From assembly GCA_022393335.1 (NCBI GenBank), contig JAJEKB010020967.1:249387-313386 (forward strand): 64,000 nt of DNA, given 5' to 3'. Shown piece after piece: positions 12,601 to 25,100 of this stretch. Source of the DNA: Macrotrachela quadricornifera. Lineage: Eukaryota; Rotifera; Eurotatoria; Philodinida; Philodinidae. How positions within the stretch are numbered: position 1 is the stretch's first letter; every line of letters begins with the position of its first letter. Made by a program: the position numbers and the translations under genes. A model generated the notes under the pieces. It was not told where the DNA came from. It saw only the letters and a program-made list of their open reading frames with translations, and made no database searches.

Positions 12601-15600
12601 CACATAGAATATACGAGTATTCATTCAACTTACGTTCGAATTTCTTCAAAATTCTGTTTGGTTTTGGTAATTTTTGCTGCTTTGAGATAGATCTCAGCTG
12701 CGAGTAGAGTAGCAACGGTTTGATTCTGAAAATTAAGATATACGATAGAAAGAGAATTAGATAACAAAGTAAATTGAAAGTGAGCATATTGTCTGTCTTA
12801 CCTGACTTCTAGAACAAAGAAATTTGGCCATCTCTGGCTGATTCATGAATACAAACCAAAGATAAAGTGCTTCGATCTTGCCTTCGTTAAATATTTTTTC
12901 CCATGGCAAGCAGTTCGTTTGGAAATTTCTTCTACCATATTTCTGCACGATCTGTAGTATACGATCAATATATGAGTAATACGTTCAGTAGTATTATATA
13001 CTTACATAATGGCCCAAATATTGGTCAAGATAACAATTATATTTTTCTTCTACATATTTCTTAAGATCCTTTAATGTCGCATTAGAATTGTTCGAGGTTG
13101 AATCGTCGAACAATAAAGCAAGGGCATTTTTGGTCTAAGAAATTGATATGAATGAGATAAGAAATGACTCTAGTTTGATTTACTATGGTTTTATAACAAA
13201 TAATAACGAGTTGTTCTTCAGTCAAATCTTCTATTGAAGCACGAAATTCCATTAGCAAACGGACAAACGGCACGTGATTTCGACACAAAGCTTTGAATAG
13301 AAGCTGTTGAATTAGCGAATTCATCTACGAAACAAAGTAATATTAAAAAATTTCAGTTAAACACATCTTATGTAAACCTCCAAGATACCACTTTTAAATA
13401 ATATTAGATGGAAAGTCACTATTGTGCTCTAATCATATAAGATACACTCTTCATCACGATGCCGTTTTATTCTTAAAACATCCATTTGACTTTTAAAAGC
13501 GTTTATGCTTATGAACACGCGTTCTCAGACTATATCGTATAATGGCCCAACAAATCCTTTACCGTAGCAATCGTGTAGTGAGTCCAGTTCCCGTGGAACT
13601 TAGTGGCATGGTTTTGTTTTCTTTCTTTAGTTGGAAAAAAATGTTCTAGTGGACTATTTCTTCAAATATGTTTAATATTCAGTGAGATAACGCTACATTT
13701 GCATGTGGACACGGCACGAATTTTCAAATTTTCAAATTTCACCTTTTTGAAAGTGTTTCTATCATAATAGAAGACATTAGAAATTAGTGTTTTTTAATCC
13801 TCAATTTGGTGCATACAATTTGAGAATTTTTGTTTGTGTCAGATTTTCCAGTTAAACATAATTCATCAATGAATAGAAATGAGACACACCATTTCTTTTC
13901 TAAGTGAAACGAACATGTTTGTAAAACGAAAAGAGACCACCGATGAAATATTACATTTTTTAAACATCGATTTTTTTTTTATCAGTATTCTATATATCAT
14001 CAAGACTTCAGTCTTTACGCAATTCAAATCGAAGCTATTCGTCGAGCTTTACGTTTTACTCACTGGATTTTTGTTTTTTTCCTCGTGATTTGCTGTCGCT
14101 ATGGTTGGGTCTTTACGATCAATCAATAGCTGTCGCGCATGATCAACCTTGTTCCACATCTAAAATATTTTAACAAAAAATATTATGTACTATTTCTTAT
14201 CAAAGACAAAAGAAGTTCTTACGAGACACCATTCTAATTCCGCTGATCTTGTTTCTGGACGAAAAAATCGCTCAAAATTTTCGACTCGATATTTGATGCT
14301 CTTCAGTATTGCATTGGAAATAGCATCTTCAAGATTGCCGCTCTGTTCAATGGCATCGAATACAACAATAAGTTCTTCCATTTCCTTCAGTACATCTATA
14401 TATTTCTCAATTTCGACACGTTGATCTTCAGTTTCAACTTTGTTCTGTTGATCACTGGTTCTGGTTTTATTTTTAACCAGTGTTTTCAATTCACGTTTGC
14501 ACTCTTCAATATATTGCTTTTTTCGAAATTGTTGTAGTTCGTCGATCGGAGGTAACTTTCGGCAAAACCGAGCGATAATATCAGCGAGTCCACCTGTATT
14601 CTATGGGAATAATTTAAATAAATATAAAAGATTTACTAGAGTAATACCAAGGACAGAGGTTCATAAAAATAGTTTCGAGACCTTACTTGATTTTCATTAA
14701 TTTATAGTCTACAGTCTATTAAACACAGAGCCTTATACGGAACTATTTGGTAATATAGCAAAGCTATTATTAGAGTAATCAGGAATTCTTTTATCGAAAA
14801 TACTGTTTGTGGTATTGGTGTACCTGACGAAGAAGGGGGAAGCGCAGGCATATCTACTCTTTCATATGGGAGATTTTGAGCTGAAAACTCTCCTAACCAT
14901 AATCCGTCCTTCATTCTTGACTAACAAAAAAGTATACAATCAGAATGATGTATTGTGAGATGCGACGATCCAGATATTATAGGATTGATTATGGTCCGTA
15001 CCATACTATTGGCATTTCTGCTCACTATTTTGTCACTATATCAGAAAAGATAGAAACAAGATTGATTTTTTTACCTCTTATTGACACGTAAACAGTAAGT
15101 TACAAAGCTATATATTTGCTAATCTATGCAGAGATGACTTTGCATAAGTAATCAACTCGATTTTTTTGTAGATGGCTATGTCGAATATGATATGAGACTG
15201 TATGGAGTGAAGTTTTTCAATGATCATATTTCTTTGGTAGAATTACTAGTTTGATAGATATAGAATTCGATCAGCAACTGCTTCGTAATAAAGGAAGCCG
15301 TTTTGAACAGATATAGCGTCTATTCTATCTAATATACCGTTGCTGATTATTGAACAGATACTGAAGAGACTAGTATATAAAACCTATTTCCTAGATGCTC
15401 TTTTGTAAGGGATGATTGTCAAGTATTGCAATATATATCTGAACAAATAGTACCTAGAATGAAAGCGATTCTCGAGTGTGCTACATGATTTCCAATTCAA
15501 AAATACGAGTTTTTTCTGTTGTCTTGAGAAAATCAAGTTGTTTTAACGGTATATATAATAGTAATGTAATATTTCCATTTATTTAATTTTAAATGGAGAG

Positions 15601-17880
15601 TATACGAAGATATTATTTTAGCATTGAAAAAATCAAATGTAAAGAAATTTCTCCTGACCAAAAAGGACTACACCTACTCTGCTCTTAAGTTGAAAATGCA
15701 CTTATTTGTTAAATGACAGCAAACTTCGTGTACGATGTCCCACATGTATAGCAAAACAAAGCGAAATGTGACGAACTATAAACAGAAACTTATGAACAGC
15801 TAAAACTACAAATTCGACCTTCGAAAATATTGAGACACATCAAAACTGACTGTCTTCAGTTTGTCCTTTGGTTATTTATTACTCTTTTTCTTTTGTTATT
15901 TTTCATTGTTATAGGAAGCGATGCTACAAGTAAAAATATTTACTCGAATAACAACGACGGGTGTTTCATTTTCCAAGCCTTTGCATAGAGCAGCTAATGT
16001 GGTAAAGTCACCACCAAGTAACAACATGACAACTGGAATATAGTTGTCAAATACTAGAAAATATATTATTAGTTAGGACTCTTAATAAATAGTTTCTAGT
16101 TTTGGCAATACATACTGGTGCTCTCTGGTATATAACCAACTACAGGCGATCTCACTGCCTTGCTGATACTCAGTTCATGTTCGATCTCCTGACGTTTCAA
16201 TAGCACATTTTCCACGTTATTCGCTTCATCATCAAAGAAGTGAAAATGAGTGTGATTCGGTTCTAGATGCCAATAGGATCTGTCAATCGTATTGTCTTTG
16301 TCATCTATCAATATGTATGTACGAATAGGAGATGGCTTGTCCATCTAATAAAATAAAAATAATCAAATTTAGAACGACATTGATTTCGCTCTCTTATTTA
16401 AAGATATTTACTAAAATTCTCATGTCAGATGACGTTGTTTGTGTGACGCTTCCATCTTCTAGTTGGTGGCGATCTAAAAAATGTGTTATGTTTTATAGAG
16501 ATTGGTCAGTTCCATTAGAGGTTGTGATAGCAATACCTGCGATATGTTTCCAATTACAGAAACCGATGCAAGGAACATCGGTTCCACACATGTCGCGATG
16601 TAACGCATTTTCGACCAGTCTGATCATATCTTGATTGTTGCAACTTGTTGTAACCCATGGATCTGAATTTTCAAACATATAAATATAACAAAGAGCTGTG
16701 TTTTGTAAAGCATTTACATGTTATTCTTGCTGTTGTACTCAGACCGCGTTGAGTGTCCCGCTCAGTTTCTACTTGGACCCCGGATTTTTCTTTTATTTCA
16801 GTGTTATAGTTATCGTCCGTCTGAATTGACAAAATGAAGTCAGGAGCCGGAAGGTGATACGCTTCGATGATTTTTGCTACCGCAAAAGCTCTTGTGCTGG
16901 CAGCAAGATGAATGTACTGAAAAGACATATAATTCAAATATTCCGCAGCAAGGAGTTAAAGCTACAGTTGCAAGCAACTTTACGTACAGAAAAATTACGA
17001 GTTAGAAGAATCACACAATTGGCGGCACTATGCAACATTTTCCTTTATTACTAAACATGTTAGTTAAAAAAACTCGCTTTTTCGCATGAATAAAATTACT
17101 ATGTTAGTTATGACTGAGGATACGTAACTCAGCCCATACAAGAACTTTTCTCAAGATCTGTTAAATAGATCATTAGTCATTATGTAAGCGAATGCAGCTG
17201 AGAGATTAAAATGACTTACCGATGATAATTGATAATTTTTGTCGTCATCGTCAGCGTTTCTATTGCCATCCTTGGCTTTTTTATAGCCCTCGTTATCATA
17301 TACAAAGTTCAAAAAGCCAAAATCAGCCTGGGTTTTGCTAAATATAATTCAAACCTTTGATAATATAATATAGAGGTAAGCACTGTGGTTGCTTCGGTCG
17401 CGATCCACAGTTGTTAGTGCAACAAATTATTCTGCTCTTTTGCAGGAAAAAACTTACCAAGGCGATTCTTCAAGTTTAACATCAAACTTTCCAATGACCT
17501 GCGATAAAGAATGATTTAAGCAGATAAGTTTTATGTCATATGAACGTACGTTTTTCACGTGCTTGTATACATCATTTGCCGCCTTGGACAGATACTTAAT
17601 TTCTTGTAAATAAATAAAAATTGTTGTAACATTACCCTCATGCGTATGGAAAAATAGATATTTGCTTTCTTTTATTTCTCTTTTCGACTCTTATTCATGT
17701 AGAATGCAAAATAATCGAAAAAGCAAGTGTATCGAACCAGCTTAAAACGAGAACAAGTTCTAACTTCTTATTCAGAAGTATGTCAAGTAGATATTTTCTG
17801 TCACTAGCAGCGTGTTCAAAACTAGAGTATACCATAAGACTTAACTGAATACGTACCATTTTCAGGCAATTTTCAAGCAT
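6676..17880 (-). CDS. TRPM-family cation channel, about 26 exons, no C-terminal enzyme domain
   Basis: The product is a tetrameric cation channel of the plasma or an internal membrane. Exons from the N-terminus (all minus; first two uncertain): 17857-17880, 17550-17687, 17458-17498, 17220-17337, 16718-16916, 16537-16662, 16412-16473, 16116-16344, 15944-16053, 14223-14600, 14064-14159, 13184-13324, 13006-13134, 12802-12951, 12634-12725, 12315-12597, 9333-9476, 9093-9263, 8878-9014, 7939-8041, 7627-7885, 7466-7562, 7208-7404, 7081-7158, 6893-7031, 6726-6804, 6676-6684. Phases agree throughout, giving about 1,242 residues. The N-terminal third is the TRPM homology (SLOG-type) region, with WVTTSCNNQ, EPNHTHFHFFDD and PVVMLLLGGDF. 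The middle holds the MHR helices (MAKFLCSR, NQTVATLLAAE, LDREWYHH). Then come six membrane helices from about residue 806: ETPVVRFHYNF, LFSYVLLVDYFPL, the S3-S4 exons, MKDALLIFFCF, pore segment FNWGIWKVFGQVAE, S6 VLLLNVLIAMF. A TRP-box-like QAESKDLWRRQ and VLPPPLN follow. The tail is short, with no kinase or NUDIX domain. The true start is the weakest point. Confidence 0.88.
9700..9935 (+). repeat. dispersed repeat, copy 2, inside the TRPM intron
   Basis: Counterpart of 6035-6265, same orientation. It opens with a run of nine C, then CTCAGAAATGATTTCCCAC, and contains CTGGTGAGATACG in the middle. Confidence 0.6.
11465..11690. mobile_element. short inverted-repeat element (MITE-like), about 225 bp
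   Basis: The arm at about 11480-11530 (AAGCAGACAT, TTTCGACTTTGCTTACGG, CATCAGATGGC) is matched in inverted orientation by about 11620-11675 (GCCATCTGATCGGATCC, TTAAGCAAAATCGAAACC, GGCTGCTTA). Similarity continues outward through a TTATNAATAAGCAG block. The central loop is about 90 bp. There is no coding capacity and I cannot define a target duplication. Confidence 0.65.
14804..14920 (-). other. candidate cassette exon of the TRPM gene (39 codons)
   Basis: This segment lies in the 1.34 kb intron between the exons ending ...PVVVIR and beginning NTGGLADIIARF. It is preceded by a T-rich tract and TTAG, ends before GTATTT, is phase 0 at both ends and open throughout. It would encode SRMKDGLWLGEF...ALPPSSSGTPIPQT. 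Joining the neighbouring exons directly already gives a family-like sequence, so the segment would be an optional insertion in the N-terminal nucleotide-binding-fold region. Splicing use is inference. Confidence 0.5.
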
Positions 17881-19300
17881 TATCGATTATTTTTAAAATG
17901 CCTTTCGTGTCTTTCTTCGTAGCATACTGCATTGTTTCCGCGTGAGAAATGGACCTCAGATTGTTTACATCGTCCCTGCTTGTCTCTATTATTTCTCCAT
18001 AATATTTATAATTGTAATAGTTGCATCTAACATAACATATTTCGTATCGATTTTTGTGAATGACGTTTTAAGATACATACATACTCGATCGTACATTTTA
18101 TCCTTTTCAGATCTACGGCTGATGACATCTTTAAAACAAATGCAGCTAACCGATTGTATAGCAACCTATACTATTCACGAAAAGATTTTTTACTCAAAAT
18201 TTTTTTAATCTTCTCATGATTCTGTGGGGAAAAACATAGACTATAAAAAACAATCCGACTTCAATTCAGATTTATGAGAGAGTCATCGAAGCGAGACATA
18301 TTTTTACATTTGCATGTATATAAAAGAATTAATTCCATGGTACGGCAAAATGTGTAGCTTTTATGGGTGATCGTATATGACTCGAAAACGACGGTAAATT
18401 ACTTTAAAATTCATGTTGATGAATGAAGAAATGCATTTTCTGTAAATCTTTGATATTAATCTTATATGATAGATGATGCGACACTTACTAATTCAATTCC
18501 TTATTACCCTACACAGAATCTGTAAATTTGTATCATAAAGAAACTGTAAAGAATAACTCATAACCTATTTCGAGCAACTACAAGGACTTAAAAAGATTCG
18601 ATTTACCACTGCTGTCAAAAAGGCATTGGTAATCTACCGTTTTATTTGATATTTCCAGGAAAACCGATTCCTAAATCGGATCTTATTGAATCTAGTAAGA
18701 TCCGATCCAGTTCTACATGATCTTTTGAGAATTACATAAAAACTCGATAGAATCCTTTATGAATATTGTTAGAAAACGGATAACTAAACCGCATCCAGGT
18801 GCGTAATGCTGGAATCTGGTTGAATCTTCGTTTGGAAATGTAGTACTAACTAAATGAATATTAACTATCTGAGTATGAATTAGTAAATGGAGATCAAAAA
18901 CAGAACTTATAATTTTGAGTTTACACGCCGAGCTTACTATTTCAAGCTCGCTCTGTGCAACTTACTTCTAACTTGTTTAGTTACTAATGACTGCGCGAGT
19001 GAAGTGCCATTCCTACATATAGATATGACTTTTATGGACATCTCATCTACAGACACTGATCTAATTCATTCACACAACTGACCTATTTGTTTCTTAGAGA
19101 AATCTATAATCAATATTGATAAACAGCTGGTCCGATCTGCTCGGTAAAAGATTCCTTACCAGCCGGTAAGTGCACCTTTTTCTTCATTAAGTCGGTTTAG
19201 ATTTTTGAATTTTTACACGTTTTTTCGAAAAGTTAGCATAAGAGTGTTTGTTTTTCGAAAAACAAACACTTTTACGGGTGCTGAAGATTAATTCTGCGAC
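17881..19300. other. non-genic stretch upstream of the TRPM gene
   Basis: Any TRPM promoter would lie here, but no clear core element stands out. A small hairpin at 18677-18704 has 9-bp arms CGGATCTTA/TAAGATCCG around a 10-nt loop. A perfect 28-bp palindrome at 19243-19270 is listed separately. Confidence 0.4.
19243..19270. repeat. perfect 28-bp palindrome
   Basis: The sequence AGTGTTTGTTTTT-CG-AAAAACAAACACT equals its own reverse complement over all 28 bases, with no loop. It lies about 40 bp before the first GTGACGGAATCAC motif and may mark the edge of the inverted module that follows. Confidence 0.8.
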
Positions 19301-19310
19301 CTATCTAAGC

Positions 19311-21012
19311 GTGACGGAATCACCAAAAATGGAACTGCATTTTGAGTATTGTATAAAGGATTAAAAAAGTTAGCTCAGCTATAAATATAATGAGAACATC
19401 TTCTCTCGAACAAATATAATTCAGATGACGAGTCATACATACGAAAATAGAAAATTTGAAAACTATGCGACGCTAAGTTTGTTAGCAAATGAAAGTGTTG
19501 TGACGGAATCACGTTTGAAAACGATGACTTCTTTGCACTTTTATTTTTTTTATGAGAAATTGAAAGATAGTTCTATTGAATAAATAACCGGATGTGGTAT
19601 GGAAAAAAACATTTTAAACCGTTGTTCTGATAACGCAAAAGTACTTTTTCGGAAGCATCAATCATATGCTAAACATTATGACTCGGAAAGTATTGCACGC
19701 AAACCGAAATCAGTTCCAACAGAACCTTACACAATTGATCTCATCAATTTGGTTGACCTTTTATAGTAAGTAAACGTAGCAAAGTTAGCAAGGAACTAAA
19801 AAGTTCAGCTCAAATAGAGAAGTCCTTCTAGAAATAGGGGCGGTGCTAGTTTGGCTACCCAGTCATACCTACAATATCTTCTACAGCATTATTTTTCAGT
19901 AAATTTTTATTCTCTAAAAACTGATAGGAGTTAGAACAGTGATCTTTTTACGACAGATACTATGAAGCATTAGCTATCTTTTAATGGTATTGAAATTGCT
20001 TTATTGTCCGAGCATTTTTAGTCGATAGAATATTTCATTTTTATGAAACATGATCAGGCTACTAAGGCAAGTTAATTGAATCAACGTGATGGATCAGCTT
20101 TAAAGGAATGTTATTTAAAAGACTCATCACAATATATTCAATACAAATGAGCTAAAGTTTTGGTTTTAGATTTTTCTTGGCATGAGCTTTTATCTGAATC
20201 GCATATATCAGACATCTAAGCACAAACTGTTAATTGTCATAACTGGAGTCATATACCTGATTTGGTCCTTTTGGTGTTAATTGAAAATTATTTTGTATCA
20301 AATTTCAATCTCACAAGTATTTGAAAATAGTATACGATGTATCTTGATGTGTTCTTTTACACACAACCATTCTCAAAATAATCCATCATGCTGATTCAAT
20401 CAACTTGTCTTATTAGCGTGATCATGCTTTCTGGAAGTGGTATATCACATCAATTAAAAACTATCAGAGAAAAAAGACTTTCAATATTACTATACCTATC
20501 CTTGCAACATCTTTATCTCTAGCACGACTCCTCGTTTTCAGCTGGAATATTGAGCTTCTTTTTAACTTTTCTAGGTCTACGTACTATAAAAACGTCAGCC
20601 AAATCGATGAAAACAATTGCACAAGGTTCTCTTTGAATCGATCGTGGCGGTTTATGTGCAATGTCTCCTAAATGGCTTCTTCAAACTATGTGACAAAAAT
20701 AACTGAAAACCATCATAAACCAACTTCAAACTCATCTGATTGGGCTCTACAAGCACTTCTACAGGTACTAATGTTTCCTTCGGATTATAACTTCAGAGTA
20801 GCATAATATTTCTGAGTTTTGTGAGAAAAAAATCCAACCATTCGATGGTGATTCCGTCACATCTCTCATAATCAACTGAGATGTTTAGAAAAACATTCAA
20901 TCCGTCTCTTGAATTACACACAAATATCGACATTTAGATCACTACTTTTCGAAATAAAGAAAGCAACTACTTCTGACGAAAAATGAATAAGTAACTCTCG
21001 TGATGGAATCAT
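19311..21012. repeat. inverted module with GTGACGGAATCAC motifs
   Basis: The 13-mer GTGACGGAATCAC occurs at 19311-19323 and 19500-19512 (plus) and at 20848-20860 (minus), with a variant near 21000-21012 (plus). About 260-270 bp inward from 19500 and from 20860, on opposite strands, lie similar peptide-coding stretches: KPKSVPTEPYTIDLINLVDL on plus (about 19700-19765) and KPPRSIQREPCAIVFIDLAD on minus (about 20590-20650). This suggests two diverged copies facing each other around an interior of about 800 bp. No known transposon protein is recognised; the coding-like parts contain stops. Confidence 0.5.
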
Positions 21013-21358
21013 CTTCAATGATGTATGAAGTTTACAAACATAAATAAAATTCTGAATAAGCAACAGGATATATTTCCCTTTTCTTAATTATATAGAATAT
21101 TGAAAAAGGCATATTTGATTGTATGAAAATCCCAAAATAAGAACTCATGATAAACAGGGACTTTTGTGGCTTCTGTAATATACCTCGTTCATTGCATTTC
21201 TTTATGTTATCGATATCGCTTTACACGATGATTATGTTGGTTTCGGTTAATTGAGTAGGTCAACTTCGCCTACGAAGATCTACCGTTACGTGAACAGGCC
21301 GAGGAACAAATAAATATAACCTGTGCAGTAAATTAGATATACAACTAGTTAAGGATAT

Positions 21359-21772
21359 TCATGACTGACGACTTGGTACCGAATGTAGAAAGCTTATATA
21401 GGGTTTGTAACCCTGTAAACTTTTCTTTTCATCAATAGATGTAAAGAGCGAAAAACTTATAAAACTAAATAGGGATAAAACGCTAAACCGGACTCTTGTC
21501 TTTACTTCAATGATAAAACGTCCGATATGACTAATTGAGAAATAGATATGATTGTTATATGGGTAGAAAAACGAAGAATGGTCCAGGCCGGTACAATGCA
21601 GCCTGATCGTTTCTATCGGCACTGGTACAGATAAGGAAAAAATCGCACCAGTTCGAACCCTACCATACGAAGCTTCGAAAAACTGAACAGTAAATCCGCA
21701 AATTTCGAAAACGCAGCACAAAAACTTTGAAATCTTGATCGAAAATGCTAAAAACTCAGTAATCCGATACAT
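21359..21772 (-). other. open frame with repeat-like character (137 codons)
   Basis: An open minus-strand frame starts at ATG 21772. The middle segment (GRVRTGAIFSLSVP, LHCTGLDHSSFF) looks different from the flanks and reminds me of sequence repeated in bdelloid genomes, though that is an impression I cannot verify. Not a confident gene. Confidence 0.2.
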
Positions 21773-21817
21773 TATTATGCATATAGAAGACTCCTAATCA
21801 TTTGAGTGCCAGTGCTT

Positions 21818-22111
21818 TTAAGAAATTTGATGGGGACCTCCACGGATGCTAGCTAGATTCGGTAGAAATTTACCAGAATCCTGTATAGATTTTGGCGCCG
21901 GAACATCCTTCACAGGCAGCTGTTTGATCCCATTGGATGTAGACTGGTCTTCGTCCAGTGAATGCGTCGATGAGTTCATCATCCGGTTCATCGAATTTCG
22001 TGAGGCAGTCGAAGTGGACGATGTCGAGTCTGATTCAGTAGTGGATGGCTCTGCAGGTTCACTTAAGACATCCATCAGCAGACTAAATTCATTTGATTCG
22101 GTATTTTCCAT
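21818..22111 (-). CDS. hypothetical Ser/Thr-rich acidic protein, 97 residues
   Basis: This frame starts with ATG at 22111 (MENTESNEFSLLMDVL). It has a low-complexity acidic Ser/Thr section (about residues 17-60), then a basic/Pro section (KQLPVKDVPAPKS), and ends ...GGPHQIS. The composition is that of an intrinsically disordered protein and is unlike the surrounding noise. No domain, signal peptide or membrane helix is seen. The opposite strand is also open here, which lowers confidence. It could be the first exon of a longer gene, but no convincing donor was found. Confidence 0.35.
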   Translation of the reverse strand: MENTESNEFSLLMDVLSEPAEPSTTESDSTSSTSTASRNSMNRMMNSSTHSLDEDQSTSNGIKQLPVKDVPAPKSIQDSGKFLPNLASIRGGPHQIS

Positions 22112-22129
22112 AGCTATTATCGACTAAGT

Positions 22130-25100
22130 GTTGAGAAGCTTTTATAATGTGATATAGTTTTATCTGAAATAGAAGAAGAAAATGTAAGTTTATAGACGAT
22201 CACAATTCTAGTGATATCACACGTCACTGAATATCTCATTAATGCTACATAGAGTGTGAGCACATCTATCTACAAAACAAGAAGGACGATCTCATATGTA
22301 CTGAGATAGAAAAGAAACCGCAGACTCTTGCTTGCTTTTGGTTTGAAGTTCATTCCAACATCTCCAACGATATTTTCATATATCCTAGATTCCTTGAATG
22401 TTACGGCAGTCGATGTGAATTAGTAGAGCTTCTAGTAATGATTAGACTTTTTGATGTATATACTTGAATTTTTTCCCTGATCTTCAAGTTTTATTGATTT
22501 GGAGAAATTTTCAGAATTCGCCAGGTTTTCATGAAGGTTTCCGGTGTTTTTACGTTCACTAGGTCGGCAGTAGCTTTTCTTGATCTACAGAGTTTTACAA
22601 GATCTTTTAGACTTCTTATACGTATGGAACTTCAAAAATATTCGGAAAACCACTTCGTTCTACTGGCACAAAAGTCATAGTACTCGGACGAGTCACTCTA
22701 CATTTTGCTAGTCCGTTTATTATATAAATAAACAAGGAGTATGCTTAGAAAAAGGTACAATAGTAGTCGCAATGATAAAAACATTTGTTCGAATTCAGTT
22801 ATCTGCTAACTCGCAACCAATGACAGTCTTGAGTAGAAAAAAAGTTTATGTAGTTATATGCATCCAACCAACCTCTACTAGAACATACGATTAACTTTGT
22901 TAAATCTAACTCATCAATTCAAAAAAAGAAGTGTGTCCACTAAGAACCCATCGACCTTATCTTTGCCACAAAAAAGTGCTGATTCTAGATATTTTTGTGG
23001 AACTTACATATATTTTCTTCGAAACTAGTGGATCTAAGTTTTGATCGAGGTTTGAAGCCTCTAAAGTCTATCATTGCAGCCCTTAACGACGGAAAGAGGT
23101 GCTAATGGCTCTAATAATAAGGTTCAGAGTGTTCTAGAACGTCCCATCGTCTTGTTTAAAACTTAAATGACTAGAATTCGTTTCTAAAGTTTTTAAAGAG
23201 GGCAGTTATGATTTTTGTGTAAATAATTGATAGTACAATAGATACCAAGGATCATGGCTAGTGAAGTGTTGATTTGCCACGATCGTCATATAGCCAACAT
23301 AAAAGGCATGAACTAACCATGTTCTAAATGTCACGCATAATAAATATTAGTATTTCTGGGTTTATCGAGTTAAATAATAGCACGTTGAGATTGTTGTGAA
23401 TATAACAGATGTGTGCAGCAGTACTATTTCACAGTTGAACCAGCAATTCGAAGAATAAAAAAGTAATAAATTAGGAAAAACGAAGTAGTAAAAAAACGAT
23501 AAGAAAGCAACTATCATCTGATATACAATTTATCTAACGTATTTGCAAGAGTTTAATAAAGCTGAAGAAAATATGTGCATTCCACATTTCAGCGCAAAGA
23601 GGTTACTCCAGCAAGCTCTTTATATAAAAATGTGCAACACAATGATTTATATTTGGATTTATAATTAAATATTACTAGTTGAACGAAGATGACTTGAAAA
23701 CATCATATTAGTTCAACTTTTTGATAATGAAAAATGCTTTAGAGATGATGGTTACAGTTCGACAGGGAGTTTGGAAATAAGATACTTCCTTCACAACGAA
23801 ACATTCGCGACCTAAGGAACTTTTTCGCTAGAGAGAAAGTAATAGTTTCAAAGCAAACGTCCTTTTCTTACCGTAAGAGCGCACAAAAAATTCTGGAATT
23901 CCAGTCTTATCTCAAAGTCAAGATAAAAATATGATCGTCGCATGTATCTCATTTTTCGCTAAAAAGTTAGACTGATGTGGTGTTTTCAAGTCATTCTCGC
24001 TGGACCGACAGCATTTAATTATAAACTGAAGTATAAATCATTTCCCAAACATTTTTATTTAATACTGTTTAAAATAAGTTCCTTCTTTTGTGGCTATAGA
24101 AAAGTCGTCGAGTTTTTAATAAACACTTCGTTCAAATTTGATAGTTAAGTCTCACAAACATAATTCAGCATTCTGATAGAGCTTGTTTGGATGCAAATAG
24201 TCTCATGAAATTTTTTCTACTCATGTTTGTGATTAGTTTCAAATAAGAAAATAACTGAATTCGAACATGTGTTATTATAAATGTGTCCACTACTGTAAGT
24301 GTGCGCCACCTTCAATTGCTCTTTGTAACGAGAGCCGAGCAAAAATCGGCATCTGAGATTGAGGTTCCCTTATCGTAACGGTTCTATCTATACTATTGAC
24401 TCATTACTAAGCCGATCGATTGTACTTTTGTCTTACTAAAATTCATTTCATGTTCTTAATGATGTTTACCATTGTCGTTACAGTAACAAAAATATAATGT
24501 ATATCGTTAAAACGATAATTAATTCATATGCTACCACCATGAAAAGACATAGAGACAAAAGTAAGAAATTCAGCTTGCTAATGATAAGCGAATCATCGAA
24601 CGTTTCAGGAAATATAGCTCCTTAGCCAAAAAATATAGAAACTTAAGTTTTTGATTTACACTTCACTCGACTGTTACATAGCCTCAACAGGCAGGGACGC
24701 ATATGGTCGAGTTTTGAGATTTTTTAATAACAAAAAATCAATTAGAGATTTTCGCTTAATCATCTTGCGAAAACTCGATCTTCGCCTTAATGCATTGTAT
24801 AGAGCTGAAAATTTCTGAACATACTGGATATGAGTCATCTGCGCACCGCTAAAAATTTTAGCCCGATTCATTGTACTTTGACTAGAGATATAACAATTTT
24901 ACTACACATGCGTTTTTACGTACGATGGCTTTCCATGTCTCCAGAGCCGCACTACCACAGTACAGTATAACGTCAAATATTTTTTTTGTTTGAAAGTTTA
25001 CGTTCAGCATTAGCTCTCTCGTGGTCGTCTTTTTTTTAAATAAGATGTTTTTATTATATATGAACATTTATACAAATTGGCATGTATCTGTAGCACTTTT

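Noticed and set aside
21585..21665. GTTCGAACCC resembles a tRNA T-arm
   Set aside because: No A-box, anticodon arm or acceptor stem can be folded around it.
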